Shown here: piece by piece, positions 42,446 to 53,305 of the stretch | Layout of the letters: each line of letters starts with the position of its first letter | Numbering within the stretch: position 1 is the first letter of the stretch | Source: Mactromeris polynyma | Taxonomy: Eukaryota > Mollusca > Bivalvia > Venerida > Mactridae | Length of the DNA stretch: 64,000 nucleotides | Direction of reading: 5' to 3' | Assembly: GCA_032209605.1 (NCBI GenBank) | Contig: JASFXZ010000001.1 | Span: 27,718,619 to 27,782,618 of the forward strand | Notes under the pieces: model-generated | What the model saw: the letters and a program-made list of their open reading frames with translations, nothing else | The model's database searches: none | What the model was told of the DNA's origin: nothing | Translations under genes and position numbers: made by a program

Positions 42446-43570
42446 CTAGATGGAACCAAGATACAAATCAGCATAGCCACATTTGCTCATTTCTTTTGGA
42501 CGTCTTTTAATTGCATTATCAGATTCAACATTGCTTGAATTTTCAGACATTTCTTTCAGATCAGAGACGAACTTAAGCAAAACAGTTCTCATTTCAGGCT
42601 GATTAGTGTCAATAAATACTACATCTCTTGAGCTTCTTCTCAATGGCATTTGAAGTACCAAATATGATGCTTCTTGATCCCCAATTTCTAAATGGCCCAA
42701 ACATTGATTTCCAATTCGCCGCACCTGCTTTCTTAAATCACTATCTCTAGATTGTGCCTCTCTGCATGCCTCATAAAGCAAATTTGAAAGTCCCCTCTGT
42801 CCTTTTGATATATAGGACACAATGTATGAAACACAAGCATATGGATCTAAAATGTATTAAATATCCATATTTGCCTCCCAGCAGTGTAATAAAGCAGCAT
42901 TGTAGCTATTTATTCTTGTTTCCTCAAGAGATCGTTGCAAGAATACCTTTGTCGTTGTTAAAGTGGACCTCTATATGTCTCTAAATCCATATTTAGCTCT
43001 GTCAAAAAGGTTTCAAAGCTTTTTTACAGGTTCACATTTTTATTGTGCCAAATAGTTAGATATTGTATGGAAATTTTTCAAACCATCTACTTTCATTTTT
43101 TCATCCGAGAGAGGGTCTAATATTCTAGTAGAAGGCATTGGAGGCAAGGGGAGATTAATCCTGCATACTGCTTCACCCTTTTTCCTGCAAGTTCTAGCAT
43201 GTTTATGGGTCTGATAGTTAATCAATTCAGGTTTGGTCCCATCTTTCTTACAAGTGATGTATTTGTCAATAAATAAAACAATATCCTCCTCATTATTAAT
43301 GTCATACACCGGTGAATTTTTTATCCATATTAACATATGAATATGGGGAGAGCCTCTCTGTTGAAACTCGACACGAAAAAGGTATTCTCCAATTTCACCT
43401 ACTGGTTTCAAGTCATGCTTCAAAATATTAGCTAGATATGCCTGGAATTTGTGATCAAAATACCTAGCACAGGTAACTGGGTCGGACTTAATAAGATGAC
43501 ATTTCTCTTGCCAACTTAGTTTTTCTACATCACAGTCTTGCAATTCTTTTTGATCAACAAGTCTTGACAA
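42446..43570 (-). pseudogene. Helitron Rep (HUH nuclease), D2
   Basis: 43570-43040 is an unbroken frame with YLFRVEFQQRGSPHIHMLIW (HUH motif, His-Ile-His), then NYQTHKHARTCRKKGE (Cys/His-rich) and INLPLPPMPSTRILD. The catalytic-Tyr region follows at 42820-42446 (SYISKGQRGLSNLLYE). A TAA near 42858 and frame changes separate the two. This copy keeps about 30 bases that the D1 copy lost beside the Tigger. Confidence 0.8.
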
Positions 43571-43639
43571 ACATTTTAACAGAGTAGCCCACTTTGTTTC
43601 TGCAGAAGAAAAGGAACAAAACCAGGCAGGAATACCTAA

Positions 43640-44447
43640 TTACATTATCATTGCAAAAACATCTTTCTTTGCCATTTCCCAATAAGGAGGAGAGCCTCTA
43701 AAATTTCTTAAAACTTTAAACCCATCATCTTGCTTGACCAGAGTGTCAACAAATCCAGGAGTCAAAACTTCACCTGCTGTCATTTGTTCTCCTTTTGTTT
43801 TACGCTTGCGTACTTCTAACGTGATTTTGTCCTTTATCTGTTTTATTTGAATTCGTTTAAGTTTGAAACAAATATTTGGAATATTCATGGCTATACGTCT
43901 ATCAACATTTCTCCATTCCCATTTGCTAATAGTACTACAATGAAGTGGAATACTTCTATCATAACTGCCTTTTGTTTCATTTGTGTTACAGGTTGGACTG
44001 TTTGTACTAGACATCTTGCACCTTCCATAACTTTATTTGGTCTGACCTTTTCGAATGCAACGTGATGCTTGTACGATAACTTTCTCTTAAATTTAACTGG
44101 TATTGTTTCTGAGTCATCCAACATTCTTGGCAATTGTCGTAATGTAGTATAAATATCTGCTGGTACATTGACAACATTGCCCTTAAAATAATCTGGCCAC
44201 CCCTAGGCATTTCCCTCAACTGCGTAAATACTAATCGTGGAGATATAAGACGTTGTTCCAACTGGGTCAATCTTAACTCTTCTGGAATGAGGGGAAATTT
44301 TAATCCTTTTTCTACACAACATGCTGGCATCTTGCCACTTTTTATTGACTTCAAACAAGTTAAACAAATCCACTCTTTACCACTGCACTGACAGTATTTG
44401 TTATACTTTTTTGTGCAATACTGTGATATTTCCCTACTGCTTTGCAT
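43640..44447 (-). pseudogene. Helitron DUF6570 and Helitron_like_N region, D2
   Basis: 44447-44007 carries DUF6570 (EWICLTCLKSIKSGKMPAC, LTQLEQRLISPRLVF, MPRGGQ) and 44014-43640 the start of Helitron_like_N (LTPGFVDTLVKQDDGFKVL, RGSPPYWEMAKKDVFAMI). A frame change near 44010 and loss of the frame after 43640 show decay. Confidence 0.8.
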
Positions 44448-44778
44448 ATCTGCACGGAATGCCTAAACAATGTTTGTGTGCAGGACGTGCAAACATGTAT
44501 TGGACCATTTCGTGTTTAGTTTTTGAATGTGCTGTACATCTTTAAAAACTGTTTCTCAGAAACTCCAACTAAATGAGGAATTTTTTCAACCAAACAAGAG
44601 TTTGCTTCCTCACGTATGCCATTCACATGTGACACATGTACACCAGTTTCAACTCTTCCTTTTTACAGCCACTCCAGATGTGTCATATACACTATCAGGG
44701 CTTTTGCGTTTATCAGTAGGAATAGTCATGCTTGACAAACAGGATGGAACTTTTATTATGTTTTTACAGTTATGAATA

Positions 44779-45286
44779 TGTTATAGTGCTACTTTGTGAG
44801 GTTGACTCCTCAGTAAAAACAACACTAATGTGGGTTCATCATATAATTTATTTCTTTGAAGACTTCACAGTTAATAATTAAGCATCATGAATTTCCCTTG
44901 GTAAAAGGAAATCCCTGTCACCAGCATGTGATTCTGTCCAATACGTATACACACCAAACAAACCAAACCGTTATAGGGATGAGGTCCCTACAACCTCAAC
45001 AGGTACAATTACTTATTTACAACCTTTCCTGTCCACACAACCACACACTTCCGTCATTAATGGTGCCTATTGCATGATAGTTCCACACATGAATACCACT
45101 TCTGACCTTCCAATGACATTTACTGATAGCCGCCAAAATGCCACGACAGCAGCACCTTATATACATGAGAAGTGGAGCCCCCAAGCGGCGTCCGTGCTAT
45201 CACCAGGTAGAAAAACCCGTACATATCGTACTAGAAATCACCGGGACTTAAGGTTAAAATCCACTAAAAGTGAACCCTGCCACACA
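44779..45286 (-). mobile_element. Solo LTR in the Helitron (D2 only)
   Basis: 508 bp absent from D1 at 19897. It starts TG and ends CA on both strands. Read on the minus strand it has a TATATAAGG TATA box (about 45160) and an AATAAA polyadenylation signal (about 44850) in LTR order. The target duplication is unclear (ATA or a mutated longer one). No internal region remains, so it arose by LTR-LTR recombination after insertion. Confidence 0.7.
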
Positions 45287-45868
45287 TACTACACCTAACT
45301 CTCTTCACTTTTGAAAAAGATATTTTGTGCAAATCAAACTGTATTTCTTCAAGTGAACCAACACAAGCTGATGAGCAAAGAGCTCGCAAATAAGCACACA
45401 TGTCATAGATGTCACCAAGTAAACCAAGAACACACATACCAAACTGAAAACTTAAACCGTGGTCAGTTCGCGCATGTGAATCAAAGGCATCAAACCCATT
45501 CCCATCATAAAGCAATTGTACTTCCTTAAGCAATGAAGAGAAACGGAGCAATACAACCTCTGCGCAATAACACAAATTTGTAACACAGGAGAAAATGGCC
45601 CTAATTGCAAATGACATGGAATATTTGATGGATGTAAATAATCATTCTCTACACTGTACCTATTTTGTATTTCTCGGTATAGATGATCTCCAGAATGTAA
45701 AATGTCATTTATGTCAGCATTTGTCCACATATCAAATGTTTTTTCTTGAATAACTACTTTAGTTAAAAATATTGCACAATTAGCAAGGCACTGTCTAGCT
45801 CTTGAATAAGCACCGATAATGTATACACCATGGTGATAATCACCTTTGTACAACAACTGAAACACCAT
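45287..45868 (-). pseudogene. Cysteine-peptidase-like N-terminal domain of Helitron, D2
   Basis: The frame starts at 45868 with MVFQLLYKGDYHHGVYIIG and covers ARQCLANCAIFLTKVV and NADINDILHSGDHLYREIQ. A deletion of about 77 bp near 45552 shifts it; VQLLYDGNGFDAFDSHARTD continues in another frame down to the LTR. See the D1 entry for the family reasoning. Confidence 0.5.
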
Positions 45869-45879
45869 TCTTAAGTATT

Positions 45880-47100
45880 ATCTGAAAAGGCCAACCCAGA
45901 CTATCATGTCCATGTATAGTCACCCGACAAACTGTTCACATGAATCATTTGATCAGAAGAAGCTGATGTCTACACTTAAATGTGTATAAAAAAGAACAGG
46001 TAGTAATTGTGTAACTGTCAAGGAGAAAATAACATCTTATTAATTAACAGACGAAAATGGAATACGTGCTTATGTCAACAAAATACACATCATAAACATG
46101 TATAAATGACAAATTGTATTCACTCTCCAGTTATATAACATTAGATAAATTACATCTGAATATTCCAAGTAATTTCAAACAATAACATAGTTCATGCTCC
46201 GAGAGTGCTTGGTCTCCTAGTTCAAAATTTCAGAAATTACAAGCGTTAGGTCAGTCTCTTTCCACACATGTGTAGCTCTCAAACCTTGTTGTACTTGATC
46301 AAACAAGTCTGATGTCTATACATCAATTAGTCACATCCGAGAGTGCTTGGTCTCCAAGTTCAAAATTTCAGTTGCTACACTTGTGTTATGTCAGTCTCTG
46401 TCCAAATATGCTTTCAATCTCCAAGTAAATCAAACAACAGGACTTGATCAAACCAGTCTGATCTCTACATCTTAATTTTGTTCAATCTCCAAGTAAATCA
46501 AACAATGAAATAGTTCATAAAATCATACTTTGAGAGTGCTTGGTCTCCAAGTTCAGAATACACCTGTTAACAGTATCAACACTGTACAACGCAATTATCA
46601 GAAGTAATTACAAGCATGGGATCAATTGTTAAACTTGACCACATATCGACAATTGGGGGGAGTGTAGTGCCTTTTGAAATTGTTAATTGATTTAGTGTAG
46701 CTCGGAAATACTTGATCAAACAAAACTGAAGTCTACATATTAATACATAATAACACTAAGTAAATCAACAATAAAATAATTCATGCTCCAGGAGTGCTAG
46801 GTCTTCAAATTGAAGTAAAAACACTATTGAAGAGTGCTTTGTCTCCAAGTTTAAATCTCTCATTTGTCAAAATGTTTCAGATACCATGTGCAATGAATCT
46901 AATGCAAAATTAGCACCTTTATGAAAACGGGTTCACAAATATGACCTCCTCCAGACTACAGTCATAACGGATGAGGAGATACTGAACCCTAAAAAATCAC
47001 ACAATATCTAGACTAATGTACACTTCTTTGGACTATGTGCAAGAATTCGAAACTCTTCAAACTCTAAATGCAATCTATACACAAATCCACAGCTGTATGA
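45880..47100. repeat. Spacer with dispersed GAGTGCTTGGTCTCCAAG repeats, D2
   Basis: Equivalent of 20560-21813. Motif copies near 46202, 46339, 46532, 46789 and 46831. No gene. Confidence 0.7.
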
Positions 47101-47573
47101 AGTATAGGGGACTCTTTACTTGCAAACGGGCGCCATTTTGTTGACCTAGTTACTATTTTTAGTAACTCATTTGCATATAAGCGATGAGTGTACTATGGTC
47201 TATTCAATGTGAATCCCTTTACAATGTATGGTCTACCGGATGTGTGAATAATAGTCTATTGAAATGTTAATCCGTTGATCAAGCCAACCTACGGATGCCC
47301 GTACAATAACCCATCTATTTATGAATGGAAGAATTGATTCAAGACCGGATGCTTTAACAATAGCCTATTGACATGTGGTCAATGTACAGAACAAGTTGTT
47401 TTGCCTATTGGTCATGATGAAAAAGGTGAATAGTGTGACACAGTCTGAGTATGTTTATAAGCTCGTGGTACAGCAAGTCATTTCATTCGCACCGAGAACG
47501 TTGGAGAAAACCTAATAGGAAGGACAACAGACAACTTTATATTGCCGTTATCCAACTACAGACATAGGACATT

Positions 47574-47885
47574 ATGGAGGACATACATAGAACCGCGATT
47601 AGAAAAAGTTGGACCACTATTATCAAAGCATTGCTGTCTGAACAAACATCGTGTGTTGTGGGTTTTCTTGTGGAAAATGACATTTTGACAATGAACATGA
47701 GAGAAGAGATTGGATGTGAAAAAAACAGAAAGCTATTATCCATCATACAGATGCGAGGTCCTCGTGCTTTCGAAATGTTCGTGGAATCTCTTTTGCAAAA
47801 CAATCTAAATCACCTGGTAGAAAAACTTCTCTCTAATATCAGTAAAAGAACGGACAGACCACAGAACACTACAAGACATGTCTAA
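47574..47885 (+). CDS. CARD-domain protein, left arm, D2 (open)
   Basis: Starts MEDIHRTAIRKSWTTIIKAL and is open for 103 codons, through LLSIIQMRGPRAFEMFVESL and LVEKLLSNI. It lacks four residues (the LASA region) present in the other copies, an in-frame loss before KNRKLL. The RING follows in another frame, as in D1. Confidence 0.78.
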   Translation: MEDIHRTAIRKSWTTIIKALLSEQTSCVVGFLVENDILTMNMREEIGCEKNRKLLSIIQMRGPRAFEMFVESLLQNNLNHLVEKLLSNISKRTDRPQNTTRHV

Positions 47886-48096
47886 CGACAACAGCGCTTT
47901 GGCACACACATCCGCTACAAACAGTATATATGAAGATACTACAGCGTGTAATATCTGCATGAATGATATAATTTCTGTCGCTTTGAATCCATATTGACAC
48001 ACATTATGTTCTACTTGCGGAGACATATTTCTACGACAAAGGTCGTGTTGTTACTGTAAACAACGTGTTACTAATTTTATTCGAATCTTTATTTGA
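47842..48096 (+). pseudogene. RING-finger ORF, D2 (nonsense in the RING)
   Basis: Counterpart of 22580-22834. CNICMND is kept, but the third-Cys position and following Gly codon have changed so that NPY is followed by TGA, removing the rest of the finger (HTLCSTCG, CCYCKQRV remain downstream in frame). The protein cannot fold as a RING. Confidence 0.75.
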
Positions 48097-48261
48097 CAAA
48101 GTTTATTTTTACTATAAACAGTTCACAGCCGGGATGTTGAAAATTAAGAATTCACTTAGTGGACTAAGGTACCGGTAAACGTGTGTGAACACGTCCGTCT
48201 ACCAATAGAATGTGTGTCATGTGTTATAAATAGAATGTACATCACGTGACATAAAACTTTG

Positions 48262-48269
48262 TATATAAG
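48262..48269 (+). promoter_or_regulatory. TATA box, D2
   Basis: TATATAAG upstream of the small ORF at 48385, same as in D1. Confidence 0.45.
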
Positions 48270-48384
48270 TGGACTGTCTGACTACTAGTCTGGTATCAGT
48301 AGTAGTAGGCTAAATCGTGTCGGACCAATCAGAAGACATTGAACATTATACATAAAAACTGATCATGACGGTCATTCATTCATT

Positions 48385-48528
48385 ATGTTTGGACTCCTTT
48401 TCGCTGTATGTTGCTTTATAGATGCGGTGTGCTGGTGGTTGAGATTACGACAATTCAGAAGAGAAGCCAGGGAAGCGGCTGAACGATTTGTGATTGTCCT
48501 TGATCAAGATCTAGAGAAAGATGATTAA
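48385..48528 (+). CDS. 47-aa membrane-type ORF, D2
   Basis: Same as 23128-23271: MFGLLFAVCCFIDAVCWWL and a charged helix, stop overlapping the ATG of the TBP-like gene. Confidence 0.55.
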   Translation: MFGLLFAVCCFIDAVCWWLRLRQFRREAREAAERFVIVLDQDLEKDD

Positions 48529-49028
48529 CAACGTTGTCCTCACTACGGATCTACATTGTGATATTGACCTACGCCAGTTTGTGTTAGTACATAACAATGT
48601 TATCTACAAGCCCGAAACATTCACGGGAGCTCAGTGGAAATGTAAGAATATTGGAGGACAATGTTTGTTATTTCCTAATGGAAAAATGATCGTCAATGGG
48701 AAGGCCAACTCTGTTAAAGAAGCTAAGCGATGCCTGAGACGATACGCTCATCTATTACAAAAGATGGGATGGGATGTGCAGTTAAGACGTATAGATGTAT
48801 CAACCATATCCGCTTCGTTCAAAGTTGAAGGATCTATAAACTTACCACAGATTGTGAGATACTATCGAGGGAGCTACGAGCAGGAACGATTTCAAGCCGC
48901 CATGTTTACTAGAGTGTGTACATTTTACGTATTTTCATTCCGGTAGTGTGCTTATGACAGGGCTTAAAACTGAGAAACAATTGTATGATGTGTGTATACC
49001 CGTACTTATCGAACTACCACTATTGTAA
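48521..49028 (+). pseudogene. TBP-like gene, D2, same frameshift
   Basis: First frame 48521-48946 (NNVVLTTDLHCDIDLRQF, LLFPNGKMIVNGK, HLLQKMGWDVQL), second part in the next frame to 49028. About ten amino acids differ from D1, and the frame offset is at the same base. Confidence 0.72.
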
Positions 49029-49064
49029 AGTACTTCGGGGGACCACCCTAATCCCCGGAGTACT
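49029..49064. terminator. Hairpin after the TBP-like stop, D2
   Basis: AGTACTTCGGGG pairs with CCCCGGAGTACT, identical to D1. Confidence 0.5.
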
Positions 49065-49388
49065 GTATTGAGCGGGGTTAATGAAATATAGAATTGTACT
49101 TTTGTGTTCAATTCGTTGAGTATAATTATTTTTACACTTGAGTAAAAGAAAACAAAGAAATGAATACTATGTCTACAATTTTATTTTACAAATACACAAT
49201 AATTACAAAACACGATTCACAAGTCGTTCATTGTAGTACAAGTTCACAGAATTAAAATGATTCGTCTCATAATCCATCTGCTACGTCTATGAATAGCTTA
49301 AAACAAAACTGTATTAAATGGATCACTGTTCGGTTGTAGATGTGGTAATTTTAGGGATCCCCTCTGTGTCGGCCTTTATATCCATTAA

Positions 49389-49577
49389 TTAAGTCACGTT
49401 GTCGAGGAGGTCCGTTCTTTCTAGAAGTTTACTCTTGTTATGTTGTTCTTTCATAGCTACCGCATCAGCGACCGGTGTCACGAGTTCAATCACGGGTACT
49501 TTAACCGCACCACCCGACTGAGTTCTTCCGACCACATAATGCCCTTTATCATACGGCCGTACCTTTCCCTCAGCCAT
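49389..49577 (-). CDS. 62-aa unknown ORF, D2
   Basis: MAEGKVRPYDKGHYVVGRTQ start, VPVIELVTPVADAV core. Shorter than the 73-aa D1 version by two in-frame losses (around AVEMARSEV and DRCPDC). Unknown function. Confidence 0.45.
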   Translation of the reverse strand: MAEGKVRPYDKGHYVVGRTQSGGAVKVPVIELVTPVADAVAMKEQHNKSKLLERTDLLDNVT

Positions 49578-49639
49578 CTGTCCATCGTTCTATGCTCATT
49601 TGTTGTGTACATCTATTAGTGTTCGTTGGCCTTTTCCCC

Positions 49640-50195
49640 TTATATCCATTCGTCGTCATCACTCTGGTCGCTGTCATCGTTCTCTGACTTCAATATACCT
49701 TCTATTAAATAATGGTGTATCTGAACAGCCGATTTAATGGCCTGTCGCAGTATCATTCCCTCAGACACGTGTTCGCGCGCATCTTCCATTACACGTTGGT
49801 GAATGACTCCGTATTCTTATTGAAAGGTGTAGAGAAGCAGTTGTTTATACGTATGTTTGACGCTTGTTATGTCTTCCGCTTCAAGTTTTGATTCTGCCTT
49901 TCTCTTGGCATCGTCAATGGACATTCCATCTCGCTCATATTTTTTCAACTATTTCTCTCCACGATTCCTCATTATTGGCTGTTACTTTACGAAACATGGC
50001 ACCAAACACTTTGTCCTCTTCACTGTCCCTGTCCTCTACATCTTCTTCGCTCTGGTAATCGGAAATCCAACGTTTTAAAGGTGGCATTTCCACGTGATCG
50101 TCCTCGGCAGAACGCTTATTACACCATCGTTTGACGTGAGTCTGTAAAGAATGAACGTCACCAAACACGATACCGCAATCGCCGCAACCGATCAT
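49640..50195 (-). pseudogene. Zinc-finger protein of the inverted-repeat element, D2
   Basis: Start MIGCGDCGIVFGDVHSLQTH at 50195. An extra T near 49940 truncates the frame at 49935, and a further TAA replaces a Leu-type codon near 49819. Beyond these the C-terminal part (EHVSEGMILRQAIKSAVQ, acidic end to 49640) is better kept than in D1. Confidence 0.55.
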
Positions 50196-50204
50196 ATCTA
50201 GACT

Positions 50205-50404
50205 GAGCCCTGAACCCCAAACACCGGAGCCCCAACTAAAGCTGCGGAGCCCTAAACACCGGAGCCCCGGAGCCCCAAACACCTGAGCCCTAAACACCTG
50301 AGCCCGGAGCCCCAACTTGAGCCTCGGAGCCCCAACCGGAGCACCGGAGCCCCAAACACCGGAGCCCCAAACACCGGAGCCCCAACTGGAGCCCCGGAGC
50401 CCCA
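50205..50404. repeat. GC-rich 15-bp minisatellite, D2
   Basis: Same family as 25119-25333 with a rearranged set of GAGCCCCAAACACCG-type units. Confidence 0.85.
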
Positions 50405-50790
50405 AGCTCTATTACTTGAGACAAGACAGAAGGTCCTACGACCACGTGGCCGTAGAGATGACGTCGCGATTTGCACTGAAAAAGCCATCCACTTCCGGTT
50501 GAACGCACTCAATCGACAGAGCTTTAAAACAAGACTTGGAAGGAACCAAAAATCGATAGCATTCGGATAATAGCTAACGGAGTAATGACGGTTTAAAGTT
50601 TGAGTGCCAGAATGAATTAAAGTTAAAGTAAGCTGTTTTACAAGGGAGAATTCACTTTAAGACATTTATAATGGTAATAGATGGGTTGTCTCCATGGCGT
50701 TAGAACTCTGAGCGATAGGAAATGGATAGATCGGTCAATTAAAAATATAATCAATTGGTTGGCCATGAAAAGGGCCTTTTGGGGTGGTGA

Positions 50791-51108
50791 ATGTTTAATA
50801 CTGGATATGCAGATTTTATTTCTAAATTAGAAAACTTGATTTTATCTGGTAAAGAAAATCCTAAATGTATTAGAAAAGCCCTGCATGTTTTAACAGGGTT
50901 ATCGTCAATACCAGTACCAATTGGATCATTGTACGTTTTTTCTATTATAAATGTTCTCCATGAACATTTCTCGATGCAACTTTTTATTTCTCCGGTTTCA
51001 ATAGTTTTCAGGACGAGTTTTTCAACAGATTATATTGCTATGTTAAACAAAGAAACTGGTGAATCGTCAAAAACATTTTCAGCGTTTAAAACATGTTTTC
51101 TGATGTAG
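50791..51108 (+). CDS. 105-aa unknown ORF, D2
   Basis: Counterpart of 25715-26035; starts MFNTGYADFISKLENLILSG. Ends one codon earlier because TCG has become TAG. Confidence 0.35.
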   Translation: MFNTGYADFISKLENLILSGKENPKCIRKALHVLTGLSSIPVPIGSLYVFSIINVLHEHFSMQLFISPVSIVFRTSFSTDYIAMLNKETGESSKTFSAFKTCFLM

Positions 51109-51114
51109 TGAGGA

Positions 51115-52540
51115 AAATGTTAGCTTTCCTTGAAATATCTATATCTGACACTCATTTTTGGTATTCAGAAACTACCCCCGCGTTCCATTTTACAAAAATG
51201 AAAAATGTGTAAGATTTAAAGTTTCTCTAATATAGTGAAATTATTAAATTAAATCGGTTGGTATAGTATTTATAAATACTTTTGTCAACATTGACCAGCT
51301 CTCTTTCAGACCTTTGTTAATACAATTGTGTGTTTATCAAATTTGAAATATAATAATTTTGAGAAATGGTTTAAAAACTGATAAAGGACTATAATTCGAA
51401 ATAAGCGATCAAAATTAGAATAGAGGACCCGGGCTGTGTTTCAAAGCTTTTGATATAGATCAGAGCAGAAATATTTTAAGTGTAAAATGTTGTACTTAAA
51501 CTGAAAAACCATATTGGAAGGTCCATAATTCTATTGCTATTTGGCCAATTTACATAGATTATAGATTATAATATGTTGGTTGACTTACTGAACAAGATGA
51601 TATATGATGTACATAGTTTGTGTTTAAAATAAATGAAGAAAATACATAGCAAAGATCTATATCATATATGGCTGACTCTCTAAGGTACAACAAGTAATAT
51701 TCAGTAGTGTATAAGTTGCAGCATTTTGGTCAATTTTTTAATCCTTATAGCGCGGTAGTTAAGATATTAAATAAATAAAGGGTTCTATAGAAACCGATGA
51801 GTTTGACCTGTTAATTCCAGCTCAAATCAGAAATCGGAAACAATGCATGTTCGATATTGTTTCACTCTGATTTAAAATATCAAAGAAACTGGTTGTATTT
51901 TACATTCCATAGCTCCAAATACAAATTATTATTATTATTAATTATGGCACATGTATTCAGCAATTATAAGTGTAATCATTTATTTACTTTCTTGTTCGCT
52001 TAATTGAAGTAATGATTGTATATTTTATTCAGGCTTAATAGATTTACGAAAATATGTATAAAATTATACTTGTACTACTACTACTATTTTTTAAATATAG
52101 TATAGGTTGACATATATATATATAAATAGGAATAATAGACAGTTTCGTCACAATTTGTGTGTAGTGCATATTGGACATATTTTTGTGATAATTTTGTAGA
52201 CGATATTGTTATAGTTTAAAGGAATATGTTTTGAGGTAAATGGTATGTATTTTAAGTGTGTGCATGGGTTCGTGCGTGCGTAGGTGCGTTCTTTCGTACG
52301 AGTCCGTGTAGTTACTGTATATGTGGCTGCGACAGCGATTTTTGGGCTAGTGGCGCAAATTACGTCATCGAGAAAATAATATTATTATAAACATTATGTT
52401 AGTGCTTAGACATGTTCAGAAATTGTCTGTACACAATACTTTTTGTTCGGTTTATGTCAATAGTATTTTCAATAAAACTAAACTAATATAAATATTCATA
52501 TACAATTGTCTGTTGTCCTTCCAACACTTAGATACAAAGT
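51115..52540. other. AT-rich interior of the inverted-repeat element, D2
   Basis: Nearly identical to 26040-27470, including the nested palindrome at about 51828-51877. No gene. Confidence 0.5.
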
Positions 52541-52541
52541 T

Positions 52542-52808
52542 TTATGTCACGTGGTGATTAAGATTGTTTTGCAAAAGAGATTCCACGAACATTTCGAAAG
52601 CACGAGGACCTCGCTTCTGTATGATAGATAATAGCTTTCTGTTTTTAGCGGAGGCAAGTTTTTCACATCCAATCTCTTCTCTCATGTTCATTGTCAAAAT
52701 GTCATTTTCCACAAGAAAACCCACAACACACGATGTTTGTTCAGACAGCAATGCTTTGATAATAGTGGTCCAACTTTGTCTAATCGCGGTTCTATGTTTG
52801 TCCTCCAT
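52542..52808 (-). CDS. CARD-domain protein, right arm, D2 (intact, 88 aa)
   Basis: MEDKHRTAIRQSWTTI start, LVENDILTMNMREEIGCEK, IIQKRGPRAFEMFVESL, end NNLNHHVT. In D1 the same frame continues upstream of this Met; here a 5-bp difference breaks that continuation, which supports this Met as the true start. Confidence 0.8.
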   Translation of the reverse strand: MEDKHRTAIRQSWTTIIKALLSEQTSCVVGFLVENDILTMNMREEIGCEKLASAKNRKLLSIIQKRGPRAFEMFVESLLQNNLNHHVT

Positions 52809-53305
52809 AATGTCTTATGTCTGTAGTTGGATAACGGCAATATAAAGTTGTATGTTGTCCTTCCAATTATTTTTTCTCCAACGTTCTCGGTGTTCCTTGG
52901 TGCGAATGAAATGACTTGCTGTACCACGAGCTTATAAACATGCTCAGACTGTGTCACACTATCCACCTTTTTCATCATGACCAATAGGCAAAACAACTTG
53001 TTCTGTGCATTGTCCACATGTCAATAGGCTATTGTTCACGCATCCGGTCTTGAATCAATACTTCTATTCAAAAATGTCTAAATATAAATGGGTTATTGTA
53101 CGGGCATCCGGTGGTTGACTTGATCAACAGATAAACATTTCAATAGACTATTGTTCACACATCCGGTAGACCATACATTGTAAAGGGATTCACTTTGAAT
53201 AGATCATAGTACAAGCATCGCTTATATGCAAATGAGTTACTATAAATAGTAACTAGGTCAACAAAATGGCGCCCGTTTGTTTGCAAGTAAAGAGTCCCCT
53301 ATACT

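Larger units (their letters stand above)
39567..45880 (-). mobile_element. Helitron/Helentron-type element, D2 copy, degenerate
   Basis: Same organisation as at 13327-20560 but without the Tigger, so the Rep region is continuous. It has its own frameshifts and a solo LTR insertion in the N-terminal part. Confidence 0.82.
47101..53305. mobile_element. Inverted-repeat, virus-derived-looking element, D2
   Basis: 6205 bp from AGTATAGGGGACTC to GAGTCCCCTATACT, arms 47101-47813 and 52553-53305. Same gene order as D1. Flanks (GCTGTATGA and ACTTCAGCC) show no simple target duplication. RING and zinc-finger genes are broken here; both CARD frames, the small ORF and the first TBP-like frame are open. 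Confidence 0.72.
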
